This document shows, piece after piece, positions 8,701 through 15,220 of a stretch of DNA of 64,000 nucleotides. The translations under genes and the position numbers were made by a program. This stretch comes from Butyricicoccus pullicaecorum DSM 23266. GTDB taxonomy: Bacteria > Bacillota > Clostridia > Oscillospirales > Butyricicoccaceae. The stretch spans positions 24,456 to 88,455 of the forward strand of contig NZ_FUXW01000007.1 of assembly GCF_900167005.1 (NCBI RefSeq), read 5' to 3'. The notes beneath the pieces are model-generated. The model made no database searches. It was not told the origin of the DNA and saw only the letters and a list, made by a program, of their open reading frames with translations. Every line of letters begins with the position of its first letter. The first letter of the stretch is position 1.

Positions 8701-8802
8701 TCCAATTTTGACTGAGGCCTGCGCAGCAGATGCAGGGAACAGGGACGAAGCCAAAGTCAGGAGCAGAACAGCGGAGATGAGTCGATGCAGAGGATGTTTC
8801 AT
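5788..8802 (-). CDS. Secreted beta-helix protein with C-terminal SLH domains
   Basis: 1004 residues, with a Sec signal peptide (1-~28, KHPLHRL then a hydrophobic core and ASAAQA). A long Ser/Thr/Asp-rich region (~35-480) looks like a pectate-lyase-type parallel beta-helix. A middle part (~480-720) is not assigned. A Pro/Glu/Thr linker follows near 720-735, then an InlB-like beta-repeat domain (~735-815, YYTITLRANTHGTL). Three SLH repeats end the protein (~835-1004, including AGIAIGEPDGRFRP and AVTRAETAALLM). SLH repeats anchor proteins to pyruvylated wall polysaccharide, so it should sit on the cell surface. The gene stands alone and has an 0A-box match upstream. Its ligand or substrate is not evident. 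Confidence 0.85.
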   Translation of the reverse strand: MKHPLHRLISAVLLLTLASSLFPASAAQASVKIGDQLFSTLSDAVAQAQEGDVIELLSDCTVSETIIFPSGVTLDGYHYQLTLSSTACLQASGDLTLCNLSILMNRNARSDTPFTLAGEHAQYELSNVVIDCPDISRPPPSTELLTFSAQNSSLTLERCKFTSSIDHSTGILLTGDCSDSTLSLSESDIRITPQSNSVSSGAAIHADASGSVEIAADSCTLEASFTALASGESQTGLQTTLSNCQLYAATPLYICASDGSYEISDCTLNDEQTNANKFSGLLFLEQTAQDNTCSIVDTSLESGSESPFSCVFSIQNAQNDISIGDHSTVSIASDMVDLIHAKDKLSTQIHVSADDSVDLSAFPIVWYDADDRLRNASTSLSTAAPVWQAGDTVTLRGAVSGAIDLQVPVTILGEHASFSGSLALRAPGTVIHELDLSNSAVDCVADCDLSRNYWGTQSPPASAMTSPLYADADLTELVYTQVPDDQAAQEIDYFITEIQNILSQAIPGCTLETFDPLTNGNALTSYAEELRALCTRLSQSTTDAQRDAILSASPVQQSRMELAWHVYWAGIECNTTNSTVTLSQTLDPPGSDALRTLMTQNTAANQPICGISVDGTEIDPEQTISVHSTLTEWEFDSQEQVQSLTFETELRTDQGTVVAGDGTYRLPLPTQDCESVQATINQATTTLFPEYSVEKYAYVTLSELGTIKLTLSQSDGSTDPEEPDPPTEPEEPTEPEETYYTITLRANTHGTLRLRTPSEAIQGETVKITVLPDDDYQLDTLDVLDARGRSIDFDLSGDTLRFTMPASNVRVTARFVRTETDSEIVPDDEPTLPSDVADDAWYQEAVLQAVEQGFMTPLLIGQFCPDLPAARGDLITALYRMAGEPTAWAPAFTDIPSDSAYYSASIWARAAGIAIGEPDGRFRPYDTVTREECIALLYRFCGMPPIIQTTLPFSDFSSVSDWARPAMCWAYQSGILYGNAEGTCTPLAAVTRAETAALLMRLSQ

Positions 8803-8876
8803 CGGAAGAACTTCCTTTCAGAATATCCGCAGAGGTGGATAAAGGGATGAATTTGAAAATATAAGTATATAAATTC

Positions 8877-8905
8877 ATTATCAGAAGAAAGGAAAACTTC
8901 GTCAA
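8877..8905 (-). promoter_or_regulatory. Promoter of the SLH gene
   Basis: On the minus strand, TTGACG (8900-8905), a 17-bp spacer and GATAAT (8877-8882). It predicts a leader of about 65 nt before the ATG at 8802, which follows GAAAGGAAG. Confidence 0.6.
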
Positions 8906-8966
8906 TTCGCATTCTGACCGCGAACATTTGTACCAAACCTGATTTGAAAACATAGAAACAAAAGAA

Positions 8967-8973
8967 TTCGACA
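8967..8973 (-). promoter_or_regulatory. Perfect 0A-box heptamer upstream of the SLH gene
   Basis: TGTCGAA on the minus strand, inside TTTTGTCGAATT, about 100 bp before the predicted start site. A heptamer occurs by chance several times in 64 kb, so Spo0A control is only suggested. The rest of 8803-9090 is AT-rich and holds no other feature I can support. Confidence 0.35.
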
Positions 8974-9092
8974 AAATATGACACAATTTGAGTTTCTGGA
9001 AACATTTGCCATACAAAGTACAGGGTGGAAAATATTTTCGAAATACAGTATTTTAGTGGTAGATAACTAGAAAAGTGAGGGAGAAAACAAAA

Positions 9093-9120
9093 AAAGAACC
9101 ATCCGTTTGGATGGTTCTTT
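9093..9120 (-). terminator. Terminator of tRNA-Ser
   Basis: A 10-bp core stem (9095-9104 with 9109-9118) with loop GTTT, followed on the minus strand by a run of Ts just downstream of the tRNA. Confidence 0.85.
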
Positions 9121-9123
9121 GGG

Positions 9124-9214
9124 TGGCGGAGAAGGTGGGATTCGAACCCACGTGACGTTTTACCGCCAACTCGATTTCGAGTCGAGCTCGTTATGACCAC
9201 TTCGATACTTCTCC
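9124..9214 (-). tRNA. tRNA-Ser (anticodon CGA)
   Basis: 91 nt including an encoded CCA. Acceptor GGAGAAG pairs with CTTCTCC. The anticodon stem CTCGA/TCGAG holds the loop CTCGAAA with anticodon CGA. A long variable arm typical of tRNA-Ser and a TTCGAAT T-loop are present. Confidence 0.95.
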
Positions 9215-9247
9215 ATATTCCATTGGGCTGTCGTTAACAGCTTATTT

Positions 9248-9276
9248 ATTCTATCACGGAATTGTGTATTTGACAA
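9248..9276 (-). promoter_or_regulatory. Promoter of tRNA-Ser
   Basis: Minus strand TTGTCA (9271-9276), 17-bp spacer, TAGAAT (9248-9253), about 34 bp before the tRNA. Confidence 0.65.
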
Positions 9277-9296
9277 GCCCTTTTGGAAAAAATTTT

Positions 9297-10061
9297 TTAA
9301 CCTACGAAATAGGTATCGAGTACCTGGCGTGCCTGTGCAATGGCCTGAGCATCGGTGCGCCAGATTTCAAATTCACTGATTCCGGGCAGTCCCATGGGGA
9401 CACCTTCGCGGCGGTAGGTCATTTGGCTGTCCAGCGTGCGCTTACCTGACATGTGGAAGGCGTGTGCGCCGGTCACAGGCAACAGATCACCAATCACCGC
9501 TGCATTGACACCCGCACCGATCAGAATTTCTACATCGTCTCCTGCACGGTGTACCAGTTCGGTCAGCAGCGGAGCGCCCTGCACACAGCTAGCAGCCTGT
9601 CCCGAGGTTAAGATGGTATTAACACCGAGCTTTTTGGCTGTTTTCAGAGCGGTAAACGGGTCGCGGCAGACATCAAATGCGCGATGCAGGGTGATTTTGC
9701 AGTCGGGATTTTGCGTCCGTGCAGCCTCGATCAAACGTGCCATACCATCGCGATCCAGCGCACCGTCCGGAGTCAGCATGCCGATGACGACCGCACGTGC
9801 ACCATGGGCTGCAAACCAGGAGGCTTGCTGCTCCATGAGCATAAATTCTTCGTCAGTATACAGAAAATCACCGAAACGCGGGCGGATCAGGACATGGATG
9901 GGAAGGGTACAGCTCTCCTGTACGCGGGAGAACAGGAAGGGATCAGGAGTTGTACCGCCGATAATCAGGTTACCGCACAGTTCAAAGCGGGTGGCGCCGC
10001 CTGCCTGCGCCGCGCGAGCGGATTCGACCGAATCCACGCAGGCCTCTAATACAAATTTCAT
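9297..10061 (-). CDS. cutC: CutC family protein (copper homeostasis)
   Basis: 254 residues from the ATG at 10061, which has GAGG 7 bp upstream; an ATG four codons earlier is less well placed. CutC is a TIM-barrel protein linked to copper tolerance in some bacteria, though its reaction is unsettled. Seen motifs: FVLEACVDS at the start, AGGATRFELCGNL with IGGTTPD near 30, HVLIRPRFGDF near 60, KITLHRAFDVC near 125, ILTSGQA near 154 and IGAGVNAAVI near 185. The length fits the family (~250). The gene is alone, facing away from the tRNA pair, and no copper transporter is adjacent. Confidence 0.92.
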   Translation of the reverse strand: MKFVLEACVDSVESARAAQAGGATRFELCGNLIIGGTTPDPFLFSRVQESCTLPIHVLIRPRFGDFLYTDEEFMLMEQQASWFAAHGARAVVIGMLTPDGALDRDGMARLIEAARTQNPDCKITLHRAFDVCRDPFTALKTAKKLGVNTILTSGQAASCVQGAPLLTELVHRAGDDVEILIGAGVNAAVIGDLLPVTGAHAFHMSGKRTLDSQMTYRREGVPMGLPGISEFEIWRTDAQAIAQARQVLDTYFVG

Positions 10062-10186
10062 TGTGTTCCTCATTTCCGGTAAAAGCCGTATTCTTATCTA
10101 ATAGTATATCGTGGTACCTTATAAAATGCAATCGGAACGCACTCGCGTAGAGGCAGACTTCTCGAAATGGAAAATAAAAGTTTTTG

Positions 10187-10215
10187 TTGACAACGGGCAG
10201 GGCAGCCTGTATAAT
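10187..10215 (+). promoter_or_regulatory. Consensus promoter of the tRNA-Ala/tRNA-Val unit
   Basis: TTGACA (10187-10192), a 17-bp spacer and TATAAT (10210-10215), both perfect consensus, 14 bp before the first tRNA. Confidence 0.9.
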
Positions 10216-10229
10216 AAAATCACTGTCAT

Positions 10230-10305
10230 GGGGGCGTAGCTCAGCTGGGAGAGCGTTTGAATGGCATTCAAGAGGTCATGGGTTCGATCCCCACCGTCTC
10301 CACCA
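10230..10305 (+). tRNA. tRNA-Ala (anticodon GGC)
   Basis: 76 nt with encoded CCA. Acceptor GGGGGCG pairs with CGTCTCC (two G-U pairs). The anticodon loop ATGGCAT lies in the stem TTTGA/TCAAG. T-arm GGGTTCGATCCCC is present. Confidence 0.95.
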
Positions 10306-10320
10306 CCAAGTGCATAGCGT

Positions 10321-10396
10321 GGACATTTAGCTCAGCTGGTAGAGCATCCGCTTGACGTGCGGAAGGTCATGGGTTCGAGCCCCTTAGTGTCCACCA
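10321..10396 (+). tRNA. tRNA-Val (anticodon GAC)
   Basis: 76 nt with encoded CCA. Acceptor GGACATT pairs with AGTGTCC. The anticodon loop TTGACGT is closed by TCCGC/GCGGA. It is co-transcribed with tRNA-Ala, 15 bp downstream. Confidence 0.95.
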
Positions 10397-10400
10397 TAGA

Positions 10401-10440
10401 AAATAAATCCGAATCTGTATCGATTCGGATTTATTTTTTT
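10401..10440 (+). terminator. Terminator of the tRNA-Ala/tRNA-Val unit
   Basis: A perfect 15-bp stem (10401-10415 with 10422-10436) followed by a run of Ts. Confidence 0.9.
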
Positions 10441-10521
10441 GCTTTGACGGGCAAAACAGTATAGGGAAGAGCAAAGCTGCGCATAGAAATATCAGCTTGA
10501 AAAAATTTTTTCAAAAAAGGG

Positions 10522-10576
10522 TTGACACAACGGTTAGTCTATGCTAACATATGTCCAGAGGTTAGCCAAGACTAAC
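10522..10576 (+). promoter_or_regulatory. Promoter with two GTTAG-N6-CTAAC operators
   Basis: TTGACA (10522-10527), a 17-bp spacer and TAACAT (10545-10550). Operator 1 (10533-10548, GTTAGTCTATGCTAAC) covers the spacer and -10. Operator 2 (10561-10576, GTTAGCCAAGACTAAC) covers the early transcribed region; the two start 28 bp apart. The half-site resembles the TTAG...CTAA elements of DtxR/IdeR-type metal regulators. Repression under iron-replete conditions is the likely reading. Confidence 0.7.
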
Positions 10577-10619
10577 ATCTAAAGGATTCACCCCCTTTCT
10601 CAAATTCTCGAATCGTTCC

Positions 10620-10656
10620 CCGCCGGACGGTGCCCGCAGCACCGTCCGTGTGGCGG
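10620..10656 (+). promoter_or_regulatory. Stable GC-rich leader hairpin
   Basis: In the ~150-nt leader of the DUF3793-flavodoxin transcript, a 9-bp stem GGACGGTGC/GCACCGTCC (10625-10633 with 10639-10647) is extended by CCGCC/GGCGG across a 4-nt bulge. No T-run follows, so it is not a simple terminator. Confidence 0.55.
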
Positions 10657-10674
10657 AAGAATTTAGATAGGTGG

Positions 10675-10690
10675 GTTAGTCTAAACCAAC
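10675..10690 (+). promoter_or_regulatory. Third, degenerate copy of the GTTAG operator
   Basis: GTTAG-TCTAAA-CCAAC differs from the CTAAC half-site at one base. It lies just before the GGGAGG ribosome site of the DUF3793 gene, about 114 bp after operator 2. Confidence 0.4.
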
Positions 10691-10708
10691 AAATTGGGAG
10701 GACGCACG

Positions 10709-11266
10709 ATGTACTCTTTTGATCTTCTGCTTGCCGAGCACGGTGCGCCCGTGCTGGCAGGAATTAAAACTGCAAACCTGATCACCTGCCGCAGAGCATG
10801 GTATCCCGATTTACCCGAACTTTTGAAAACCTATCAGGCGGTCTTTCACGATCGCGGCGTGCGCTTTCGCATTCTGTGCGCCTGCGATTACCGTTTTCTG
10901 CTCCTGATCTACCGTCCGGAACGACTGCTGAACGATCTGGCTTCCCAGGAAGCGCGTACACTGCTCATGCAGAACGGTTATCCGATGGAAGAGGGGCTGG
11001 ATGCGCTGCTGGAGCATCTGAGCGAGCGTATTATGACAAATCGCGAGTTTCCGCATGAGATCGGCCTGTTTTTGGGCTATCCGGTTGAGGATGTGCGCGG
11101 ATTCATCGAGCAGCGCGGAAAAGACTGCAAGCTGAGTGGATATTGGAAGGTATACGGTGACGAGCAGGCGGCAAGACGCCTCTTTCACCAGTTCGACCGC
11201 TGCCGGGATACGGCACGCGGCTACATAGAACGCGGAATGACGATCTTAGAACTTTTCGCGGCATAA
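10709..11266 (+). CDS. DUF3793 family protein
   Basis: 185 residues from the ATG at 10709, with GGGAGG 7 bp upstream. It matches the DUF3793 family in length and motifs: a conserved LxxxxAPxLxGxKxANL stretch near residues 8-22, CDYRFLLLIYRP near 58-70, FPHEIGLFLGYPxEDVxGFI near 115-135, and GYWKVYGDExxA near 145. Function is unknown. The pairing with a flavodoxin gene 46 bp downstream, behind metal-responsive-looking operators, suggests a role in iron limitation. No signal peptide or membrane segment is seen. Confidence 0.8.
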   Translation: MYSFDLLLAEHGAPVLAGIKTANLITCRRAWYPDLPELLKTYQAVFHDRGVRFRILCACDYRFLLLIYRPERLLNDLASQEARTLLMQNGYPMEEGLDALLEHLSERIMTNREFPHEIGLFLGYPVEDVRGFIEQRGKDCKLSGYWKVYGDEQAARRLFHQFDRCRDTARGYIERGMTILELFAA

Positions 11267-11312
11267 TCCAATTCAAATTACACCATTTACACTGCAAAGG
11301 AGAACGATTATC

Positions 11313-11741
11313 ATGAGTCAGATCGCTGTGATTTACTGGAGCCAGACCGGCAACACCGAACAGATGGCGAATGCAATCTGCGAGGGCATCAAGAGCGCAG
11401 GCGGCGAAGCGGTGCTGCTGCACGTAGCAGACACCAGCGCGCAGGAAGCTGCGAAGTATGGCCGCATGGCATTGGGCTGCCCGGCGATGGGTGCCGAGGT
11501 TCTGGAAGAAGCTGAGTTTGACCCGTTCTTCACCGAACTCGAAGGCAATCTCGGCGGCAAGCGCGTCGCACTGTTCGGCTCCTATGGTTGGGGCGATGGC
11601 CAGTGGATGCGCGACTGGGTCAAGCGTGCCGATGACGCAGGTGCACTGCTGATTGGCGATGGCCTGATGGCGCACGAAACCCCGGATGATGATGCACTGG
11701 CAGCATGCCGTGCACTGGGCGAGTCGCTGGTCAAGGCGTAA
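11313..11741 (+). CDS. Flavodoxin
   Basis: 142 residues, the length of short-chain flavodoxins. The FMN phosphate loop is S10-QTGNT-15 after the first strand IAVIYW. The FMN ring loops are ALGCPAMGAE near 53-62 and GSYGWGDGQWM near 89-99. Flavodoxin replaces ferredoxin as a low-potential electron carrier when iron is scarce. That fits co-transcription with the DUF3793 gene under the GTTAG operators. Confidence 0.93.
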   Translation: MSQIAVIYWSQTGNTEQMANAICEGIKSAGGEAVLLHVADTSAQEAAKYGRMALGCPAMGAEVLEEAEFDPFFTELEGNLGGKRVALFGSYGWGDGQWMRDWVKRADDAGALLIGDGLMAHETPDDDALAACRALGESLVKA

Positions 11742-11910
11742 GCCAACCCATTCCTTTTGGGAACTCCCGTTTACGGATTCCACATAAAACTTCTCATCTC
11801 GATTCCGGAAGACCGGCTGTCCACACACCGGTCGGTCTTCCAATCCTCCACTTGTAACACACACGGAAAAAGCAGCTGGTCTGTGGCACGGAAACGCGGA
11901 CCGGAACAAC
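11742..11910. other. Non-coding stretch with an inverted repeat
   Basis: No gene is supported here. A 9-bp inverted repeat GGAAGACCG/CGGTCTTCC (11807-11815 with 11833-11841), reinforced by ACCGG/CCGGT, can form a hairpin but has no T-run. Confidence 0.5.
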
Positions 11911-11941
11911 AAAAGCCGTCAGCATGATGCTGACGGCTTTT
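11911..11941. terminator. Bidirectional terminator
   Basis: A perfect 13-bp stem (AAAAGCCGTCAGC / GCTGACGGCTTTT) with loop ATGAT lies between the flavodoxin gene and the convergent glycosyltransferase-like gene. Confidence 0.85.
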
Positions 11942-11952
11942 GTCATCCTTAT

Positions 11953-12822
11953 TTAAAGTAAGGGAACATCAAAATAAGGTGCAAGGACAGGGACTTGCTG
12001 TAAGGCCAACGCGGCATCGGGGAAATCTCGCATGAGCCGCTTGGCACATCTGGTGCAGAACCCGTCATACTGGGCACGATCGGCCATCATCTGCTGTTTG
12101 AATCCCCAAACATGGGTAAACCAGGTTTGTCCGGATAAAAACAGCTCGGGCAAATCCATGAAGAAGTCCAGTGGGACATGCGCACGGGCTGCCAGCATGG
12201 CGAGCAGCCGCTGTTCGGCAAATACCATATAGGTCAAACCGTTGTCAGCCGGGGAGGCTGCCTGCATGAAATCGAGTGCCGTCTGTACATACTGTTCGGT
12301 AAATGCACGGTCACCAAAATAGGAAAGAGCGGTGTTGGCCGGACGAACCGTCCAGTCAAGGGATGCCAGATCGAACGGTTTGTGCAGGGTAAACGCCTCG
12401 GGACCCGGGTAAATATCGGGCATGATATCCTCGGAATGAATGGTCATCAGTTTATGTCCATCCAGACGGTCGGACAGATTGCGCCAGACGATAAAATCGG
12501 TATCGATCATGACACAGGGCGCGCCGAAGTGCTGCAAGGCATAGAGCTTGCCAGCCGCCCAGAAGCAAGTCGCGTCGATTTCCTGGGGAATATCTTCCAA
12601 TACGGCATGAATGCCGTCATCCCACAAAAAAGTAAGGCCAAGAGAGGTGTAATAGTCCTTGGCCGTGTTGTCGCATAACATCGCAATCGAGCCATTTTCC
12701 CGCCGCCAAGTCAGCGCGGACAACGCTGTGGTCAACAACTCAAACGGGGGAACGGTATAGACTGCATCCGCACCGTTTCGGGCGAAAAATGGACGCGTCC
12801 AGTTGGAGTGAAAGGCACGCAC
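11953..12822 (-). CDS. Putative glycosyltransferase-like protein (DUF6734-like)
   Basis: 289 residues, no signal peptide or membrane span. The start RAFHSNWTRPF and the DxD motif D107-T-D109 in PCVMIDTDFIVW resemble GT-A-fold proteins of the DUF6734 type. CFWAAGKLYAL near 86-95 and the ADNGLTYMVFAEQRLL stretch near 190 are also typical of nucleotide-sugar-transferase-like folds. It starts 3 bp after the stop of the upstream low-complexity protein gene, so the two are co-translated. The acceptor may be that Ser/Thr-rich protein, but this is inference; no activity can be proved from sequence. Confidence 0.6.
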   Translation of the reverse strand: MRAFHSNWTRPFFARNGADAVYTVPPFELLTTALSALTWRRENGSIAMLCDNTAKDYYTSLGLTFLWDDGIHAVLEDIPQEIDATCFWAAGKLYALQHFGAPCVMIDTDFIVWRNLSDRLDGHKLMTIHSEDIMPDIYPGPEAFTLHKPFDLASLDWTVRPANTALSYFGDRAFTEQYVQTALDFMQAASPADNGLTYMVFAEQRLLAMLAARAHVPLDFFMDLPELFLSGQTWFTHVWGFKQQMMADRAQYDGFCTRCAKRLMRDFPDAALALQQVPVLAPYFDVPLL

Positions 12823-12825
12823 GGC

Positions 12826-13359
12826 TTAGATCAGCTCCAATCCGTAACCACCGGCCAGCATAGCCGAACCCGAGCCGATAAACGATCCGAAAGAACCCGA
12901 AGTCGTGTACCAATACGAGCCCGAACCCCAATACCAGCTGGTCATCCACGAGGTCGTAAAGGATGTCATAAATGAGGTCATATAAGAGGATGCGAACGAG
13001 CCCGAACCACCGCCGGCATAATAGGTCACGGTGTTCATCTGCTGACCTTGCTGAGGCTGCACCGCACCGGCCATCACCGGATAGGACGGGCCTTCAATCT
13101 GGATGGGATACCAGCCGATGTGCACCGGATCACAGAGGAAAACCGGAGCGGGCATCGCGCCGGTTTCGGACGGTGTCTCAGACTGCTGCGCGGTCTGTGC
13201 CTGTGGTTCAGCTGTCTGTGTGGTCTGCGTCGGCTTGTGGGGCGCGGGATGCGGCGCACAGTGCCGGGCGAAGCTATCAAGATCGAACACAACGCCGTCC
13301 ACTTCCCGGAAGTGTTCGGGGTCCAGTTCGAGAATACGGTTTCTTTTTTTGTTCGCCAT
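12826..13359 (-). CDS. Uncharacterised Ser/Gly/aromatic low-complexity protein
   Basis: 177 residues in three parts. Residues 1-33 (charged, ILELDPEHFREVDGVVFDL) look folded or leader-like. Residues 34-70 are Pro/Thr/Gln-rich. After a short Cys- and Pro-containing segment (71-105), residues 108-171 are low complexity. There, a four-residue unit of the form aromatic/hydroxyl-Met/Thr-Thr-Ser recurs about four times near 126-141, flanked by GGGSGSF and GSGSYWYTT. No signal peptide or transmembrane helix is seen. I recognise no family. Context: upstream and coupled to a glycosyltransferase-like gene, divergent from an FkbM methyltransferase. AAGGAGG precedes the ATG. Confidence 0.7.
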   Translation of the reverse strand: MANKKRNRILELDPEHFREVDGVVFDLDSFARHCAPHPAPHKPTQTTQTAEPQAQTAQQSETPSETGAMPAPVFLCDPVHIGWYPIQIEGPSYPVMAGAVQPQQGQQMNTVTYYAGGGSGSFASSYMTSFMTSFTTSWMTSWYWGSGSYWYTTSGSFGSFIGSGSAMLAGGYGLELI

Positions 13360-13388
13360 ACGAGCGCCCTCCTTGCCATTCTGCTTTT

Positions 13389-13417
13389 ATTATAAAAGAC
13401 CCCGTGCATTTGCGCAA
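13389..13417 (-). promoter_or_regulatory. Promoter of the low-complexity protein operon
   Basis: Minus strand TTGCGC (13412-13417), 17-bp spacer, TATAAT (13389-13394), about 30 bp before the start codon. Confidence 0.7.
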
Positions 13418-13441
13418 CTGTTTTGTGCAAATTTATCATAC

Positions 13442-13470
13442 TTTACAGGCGAACCGTTTTCGCGTATAAT
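13442..13470 (+). promoter_or_regulatory. Promoter of the FkbM methyltransferase gene
   Basis: TTTACA (13442-13447), 17-bp spacer, perfect TATAAT (13465-13470), 30 bp before the ATG. It is back-to-back with the promoter of the minus-strand operon. Confidence 0.75.
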
Positions 13471-13499
13471 GGAGAAAAAAGACGAAAAGGAATCGAAAA

Positions 13500-14564
13500 A
13501 TGGAATTTATACAGGAAAAAACGAGTGTATGGGAGCGTTTGCAGCAAGAAGACCGCCCCATTGCGCTCTACGGTATGGGAGACGGCGCGGACAAGATCTT
13601 GCGCGTGTTTGCCGACAAGGGAATCAAGGCCTCGACGGTCTTTGCGAGCGATGAATTTGTGCGCGGACATAGCTTTGCAGGCTTTCGCGTGCAAAAACTG
13701 TCCGAGGTTGTCGAGCAGTACGGCGAGGACATTGTGATCGTGCTGAGCTTTGCCAGCCAGCGCCCCGAATTACTGGAACGTTTTTATGAACTGGACGCAC
13801 GGTTTGACCTGGTTGCACCCGACGTACCGGTTGCAGGCGGTGGCCTGTTTGATCTGGACTTTGTGCACGCACATGCTGACGAATTCCAGCGCGCCTACGA
13901 TTGGATGGCAGACGAGACGGCAAGACAGGTGTTCTCTGATATTGTCAACTTTAAAATCAGCGGAAAAATTGACTATTTGAGACATTGCGAGACCGATAAG
14001 GACGAGGTGTTTCGAAACATTCTCAAGCCGCACGGTCACGAGTGCTTTGCCGATCTGGGCGCGTACAATGGCGACACCATCCGCGAGCTGCTGTCTTATA
14101 CCGACGGCGCTTACGACAGCATCACAGCGCTCGAGCCGGATAAGAGAAACTTTAAGAAGCTCAGCCGCTACGCAGAGGAGAGTCTGACCGGAAAGGTCGA
14201 GCTGGTGCAGGCAGGCGGTTGGTCGGAGGATACTGTGCTCACCTTCGCGGCCAAGGCCGGACGCAATTCTGCGCTTGCAAAGCAGGGTATCCCGACTCAG
14301 ATGCGGTCGCTTGACAGCGTGCTGGGCGGTGCGCCGTGCACCATGCTCAAATTGGACGTGGAGGGTGCTGAGCACCAAGCACTTCTGGGTGCGCAGCAGA
14401 CCATCAAGACCCATCATCCTCGTCTGAATGTCGCTTGCTATCACCGCAATGAAGATTTGTTTGATCTTCCTGCATTATTAAAGGAATTTGACCCGTCCTA
14501 CAAGCTCTATCTGCGCCATCATCCTTACGTTCCCGCATGGGATGTGAACCTGTATGCCGTGTGA
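13500..14564 (+). CDS. FkbM family methyltransferase
   Basis: 354 residues. An N-terminal ~130-residue part begins IALYGMGDGADKIL, a Rossmann-like segment often fused to FkbM domains in polysaccharide loci. The C-terminal methyltransferase part has the SAM-binding ADLGAYNGDTIREL near 180 and the FkbM hallmark LKLDVEGAEHQALLG near 285. FkbM enzymes O-methylate sugars or small molecules. The gene stands alone on the plus strand, divergent from the glycosyltransferase-like locus with 140 bp between start codons, so the two units may act on the same glycan. Substrate unknown. Confidence 0.85.
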   Translation: MEFIQEKTSVWERLQQEDRPIALYGMGDGADKILRVFADKGIKASTVFASDEFVRGHSFAGFRVQKLSEVVEQYGEDIVIVLSFASQRPELLERFYELDARFDLVAPDVPVAGGGLFDLDFVHAHADEFQRAYDWMADETARQVFSDIVNFKISGKIDYLRHCETDKDEVFRNILKPHGHECFADLGAYNGDTIRELLSYTDGAYDSITALEPDKRNFKKLSRYAEESLTGKVELVQAGGWSEDTVLTFAAKAGRNSALAKQGIPTQMRSLDSVLGGAPCTMLKLDVEGAEHQALLGAQQTIKTHHPRLNVACYHRNEDLFDLPALLKEFDPSYKLYLRHHPYVPAWDVNLYAV

Positions 14565-14686
14565 GGTGCTTGGACAGGATTGTGAACTTTTGAGGAAATG
14601 ATGCACAAAAGACTGGAAATTCTGGTGTAAAAGTGGTATGCTGAAAACAGAATACCGCCGCGCGCGGAAAAAGGAGACAGAGCATT

Positions 14687-15115
14687 ATGGCAACTGGTTG
14701 TTTTTACTGTGACGAGCATCACGAGGGTCGCGAAGCGATCATGTTCAAGGTCGGCGACATGAAGGCCGGCACCCTGTACCTGTTTAAGGATCAGGCACAT
14801 AAGGGCCGCTGCGTTCTGGCACTGGGTTCGCACAAGAAGGAGCTGTGCGAGTGCGACGATCAGGAGCGCACCGATTTTATGGAGGATCTGGCACGTGCTT
14901 CGGGCGCAGTTAAGAAGCTGTGGGGCTGCACCAAGCTCAATCTGGGTTCTTATGGCGACAGCAATCCGCACCTGCATTTCCACATCGTACCCAAGTACGA
15001 GGGTGGTTTTGAGTTCGGCGGTTCGTTTGCCATCACCAATCCCGAGCCGGTACACCTGACGCAGGCAGAGTACGATGAGATGATCGCAGCACTCAAGCAG
15101 GAACTGGGCATCTAA
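14687..15115 (+). CDS. HIT family protein
   Basis: 142 residues with the histidine triad H95-L-H97-F-H99-I-V in NPHLHFHIVP. The N-terminal CFYCDEHH may bind zinc. HIT proteins hydrolyse or transfer nucleotidyl groups from dinucleotides or nucleoside phosphoramidates. AAAAAGGAG precedes the ATG. It is monocistronic with a terminator downstream. Precise substrate is not determinable. Confidence 0.88.
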   Translation: MATGCFYCDEHHEGREAIMFKVGDMKAGTLYLFKDQAHKGRCVLALGSHKKELCECDDQERTDFMEDLARASGAVKKLWGCTKLNLGSYGDSNPHLHFHIVPKYEGGFEFGGSFAITNPEPVHLTQAEYDEMIAALKQELGI

Positions 15116-15139
15116 AATCCAATCGTTCAGAGCATCCAA

Positions 15140-15167
15140 ACGGGAGTCGTTACGGCTCCCGTTTTTT
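15140..15167 (+). terminator. Terminator after the HIT gene
   Basis: Stem ACGGGAG/CTCCCGT (15140-15146 with 15156-15162) followed by a run of Ts. Confidence 0.8.
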
Positions 15168-15220
15168 GATTTTTCGACCGGTTTCTGTTTGCAAACGGTT
15201 TGTTAAATTTGCGGTTTTCG

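Noticed and set aside
9124..10396. tRNA genes as integration sites of a mobile element
   Set aside because: No integrase, direct repeat of tRNA 3' ends or phage gene is visible nearby.
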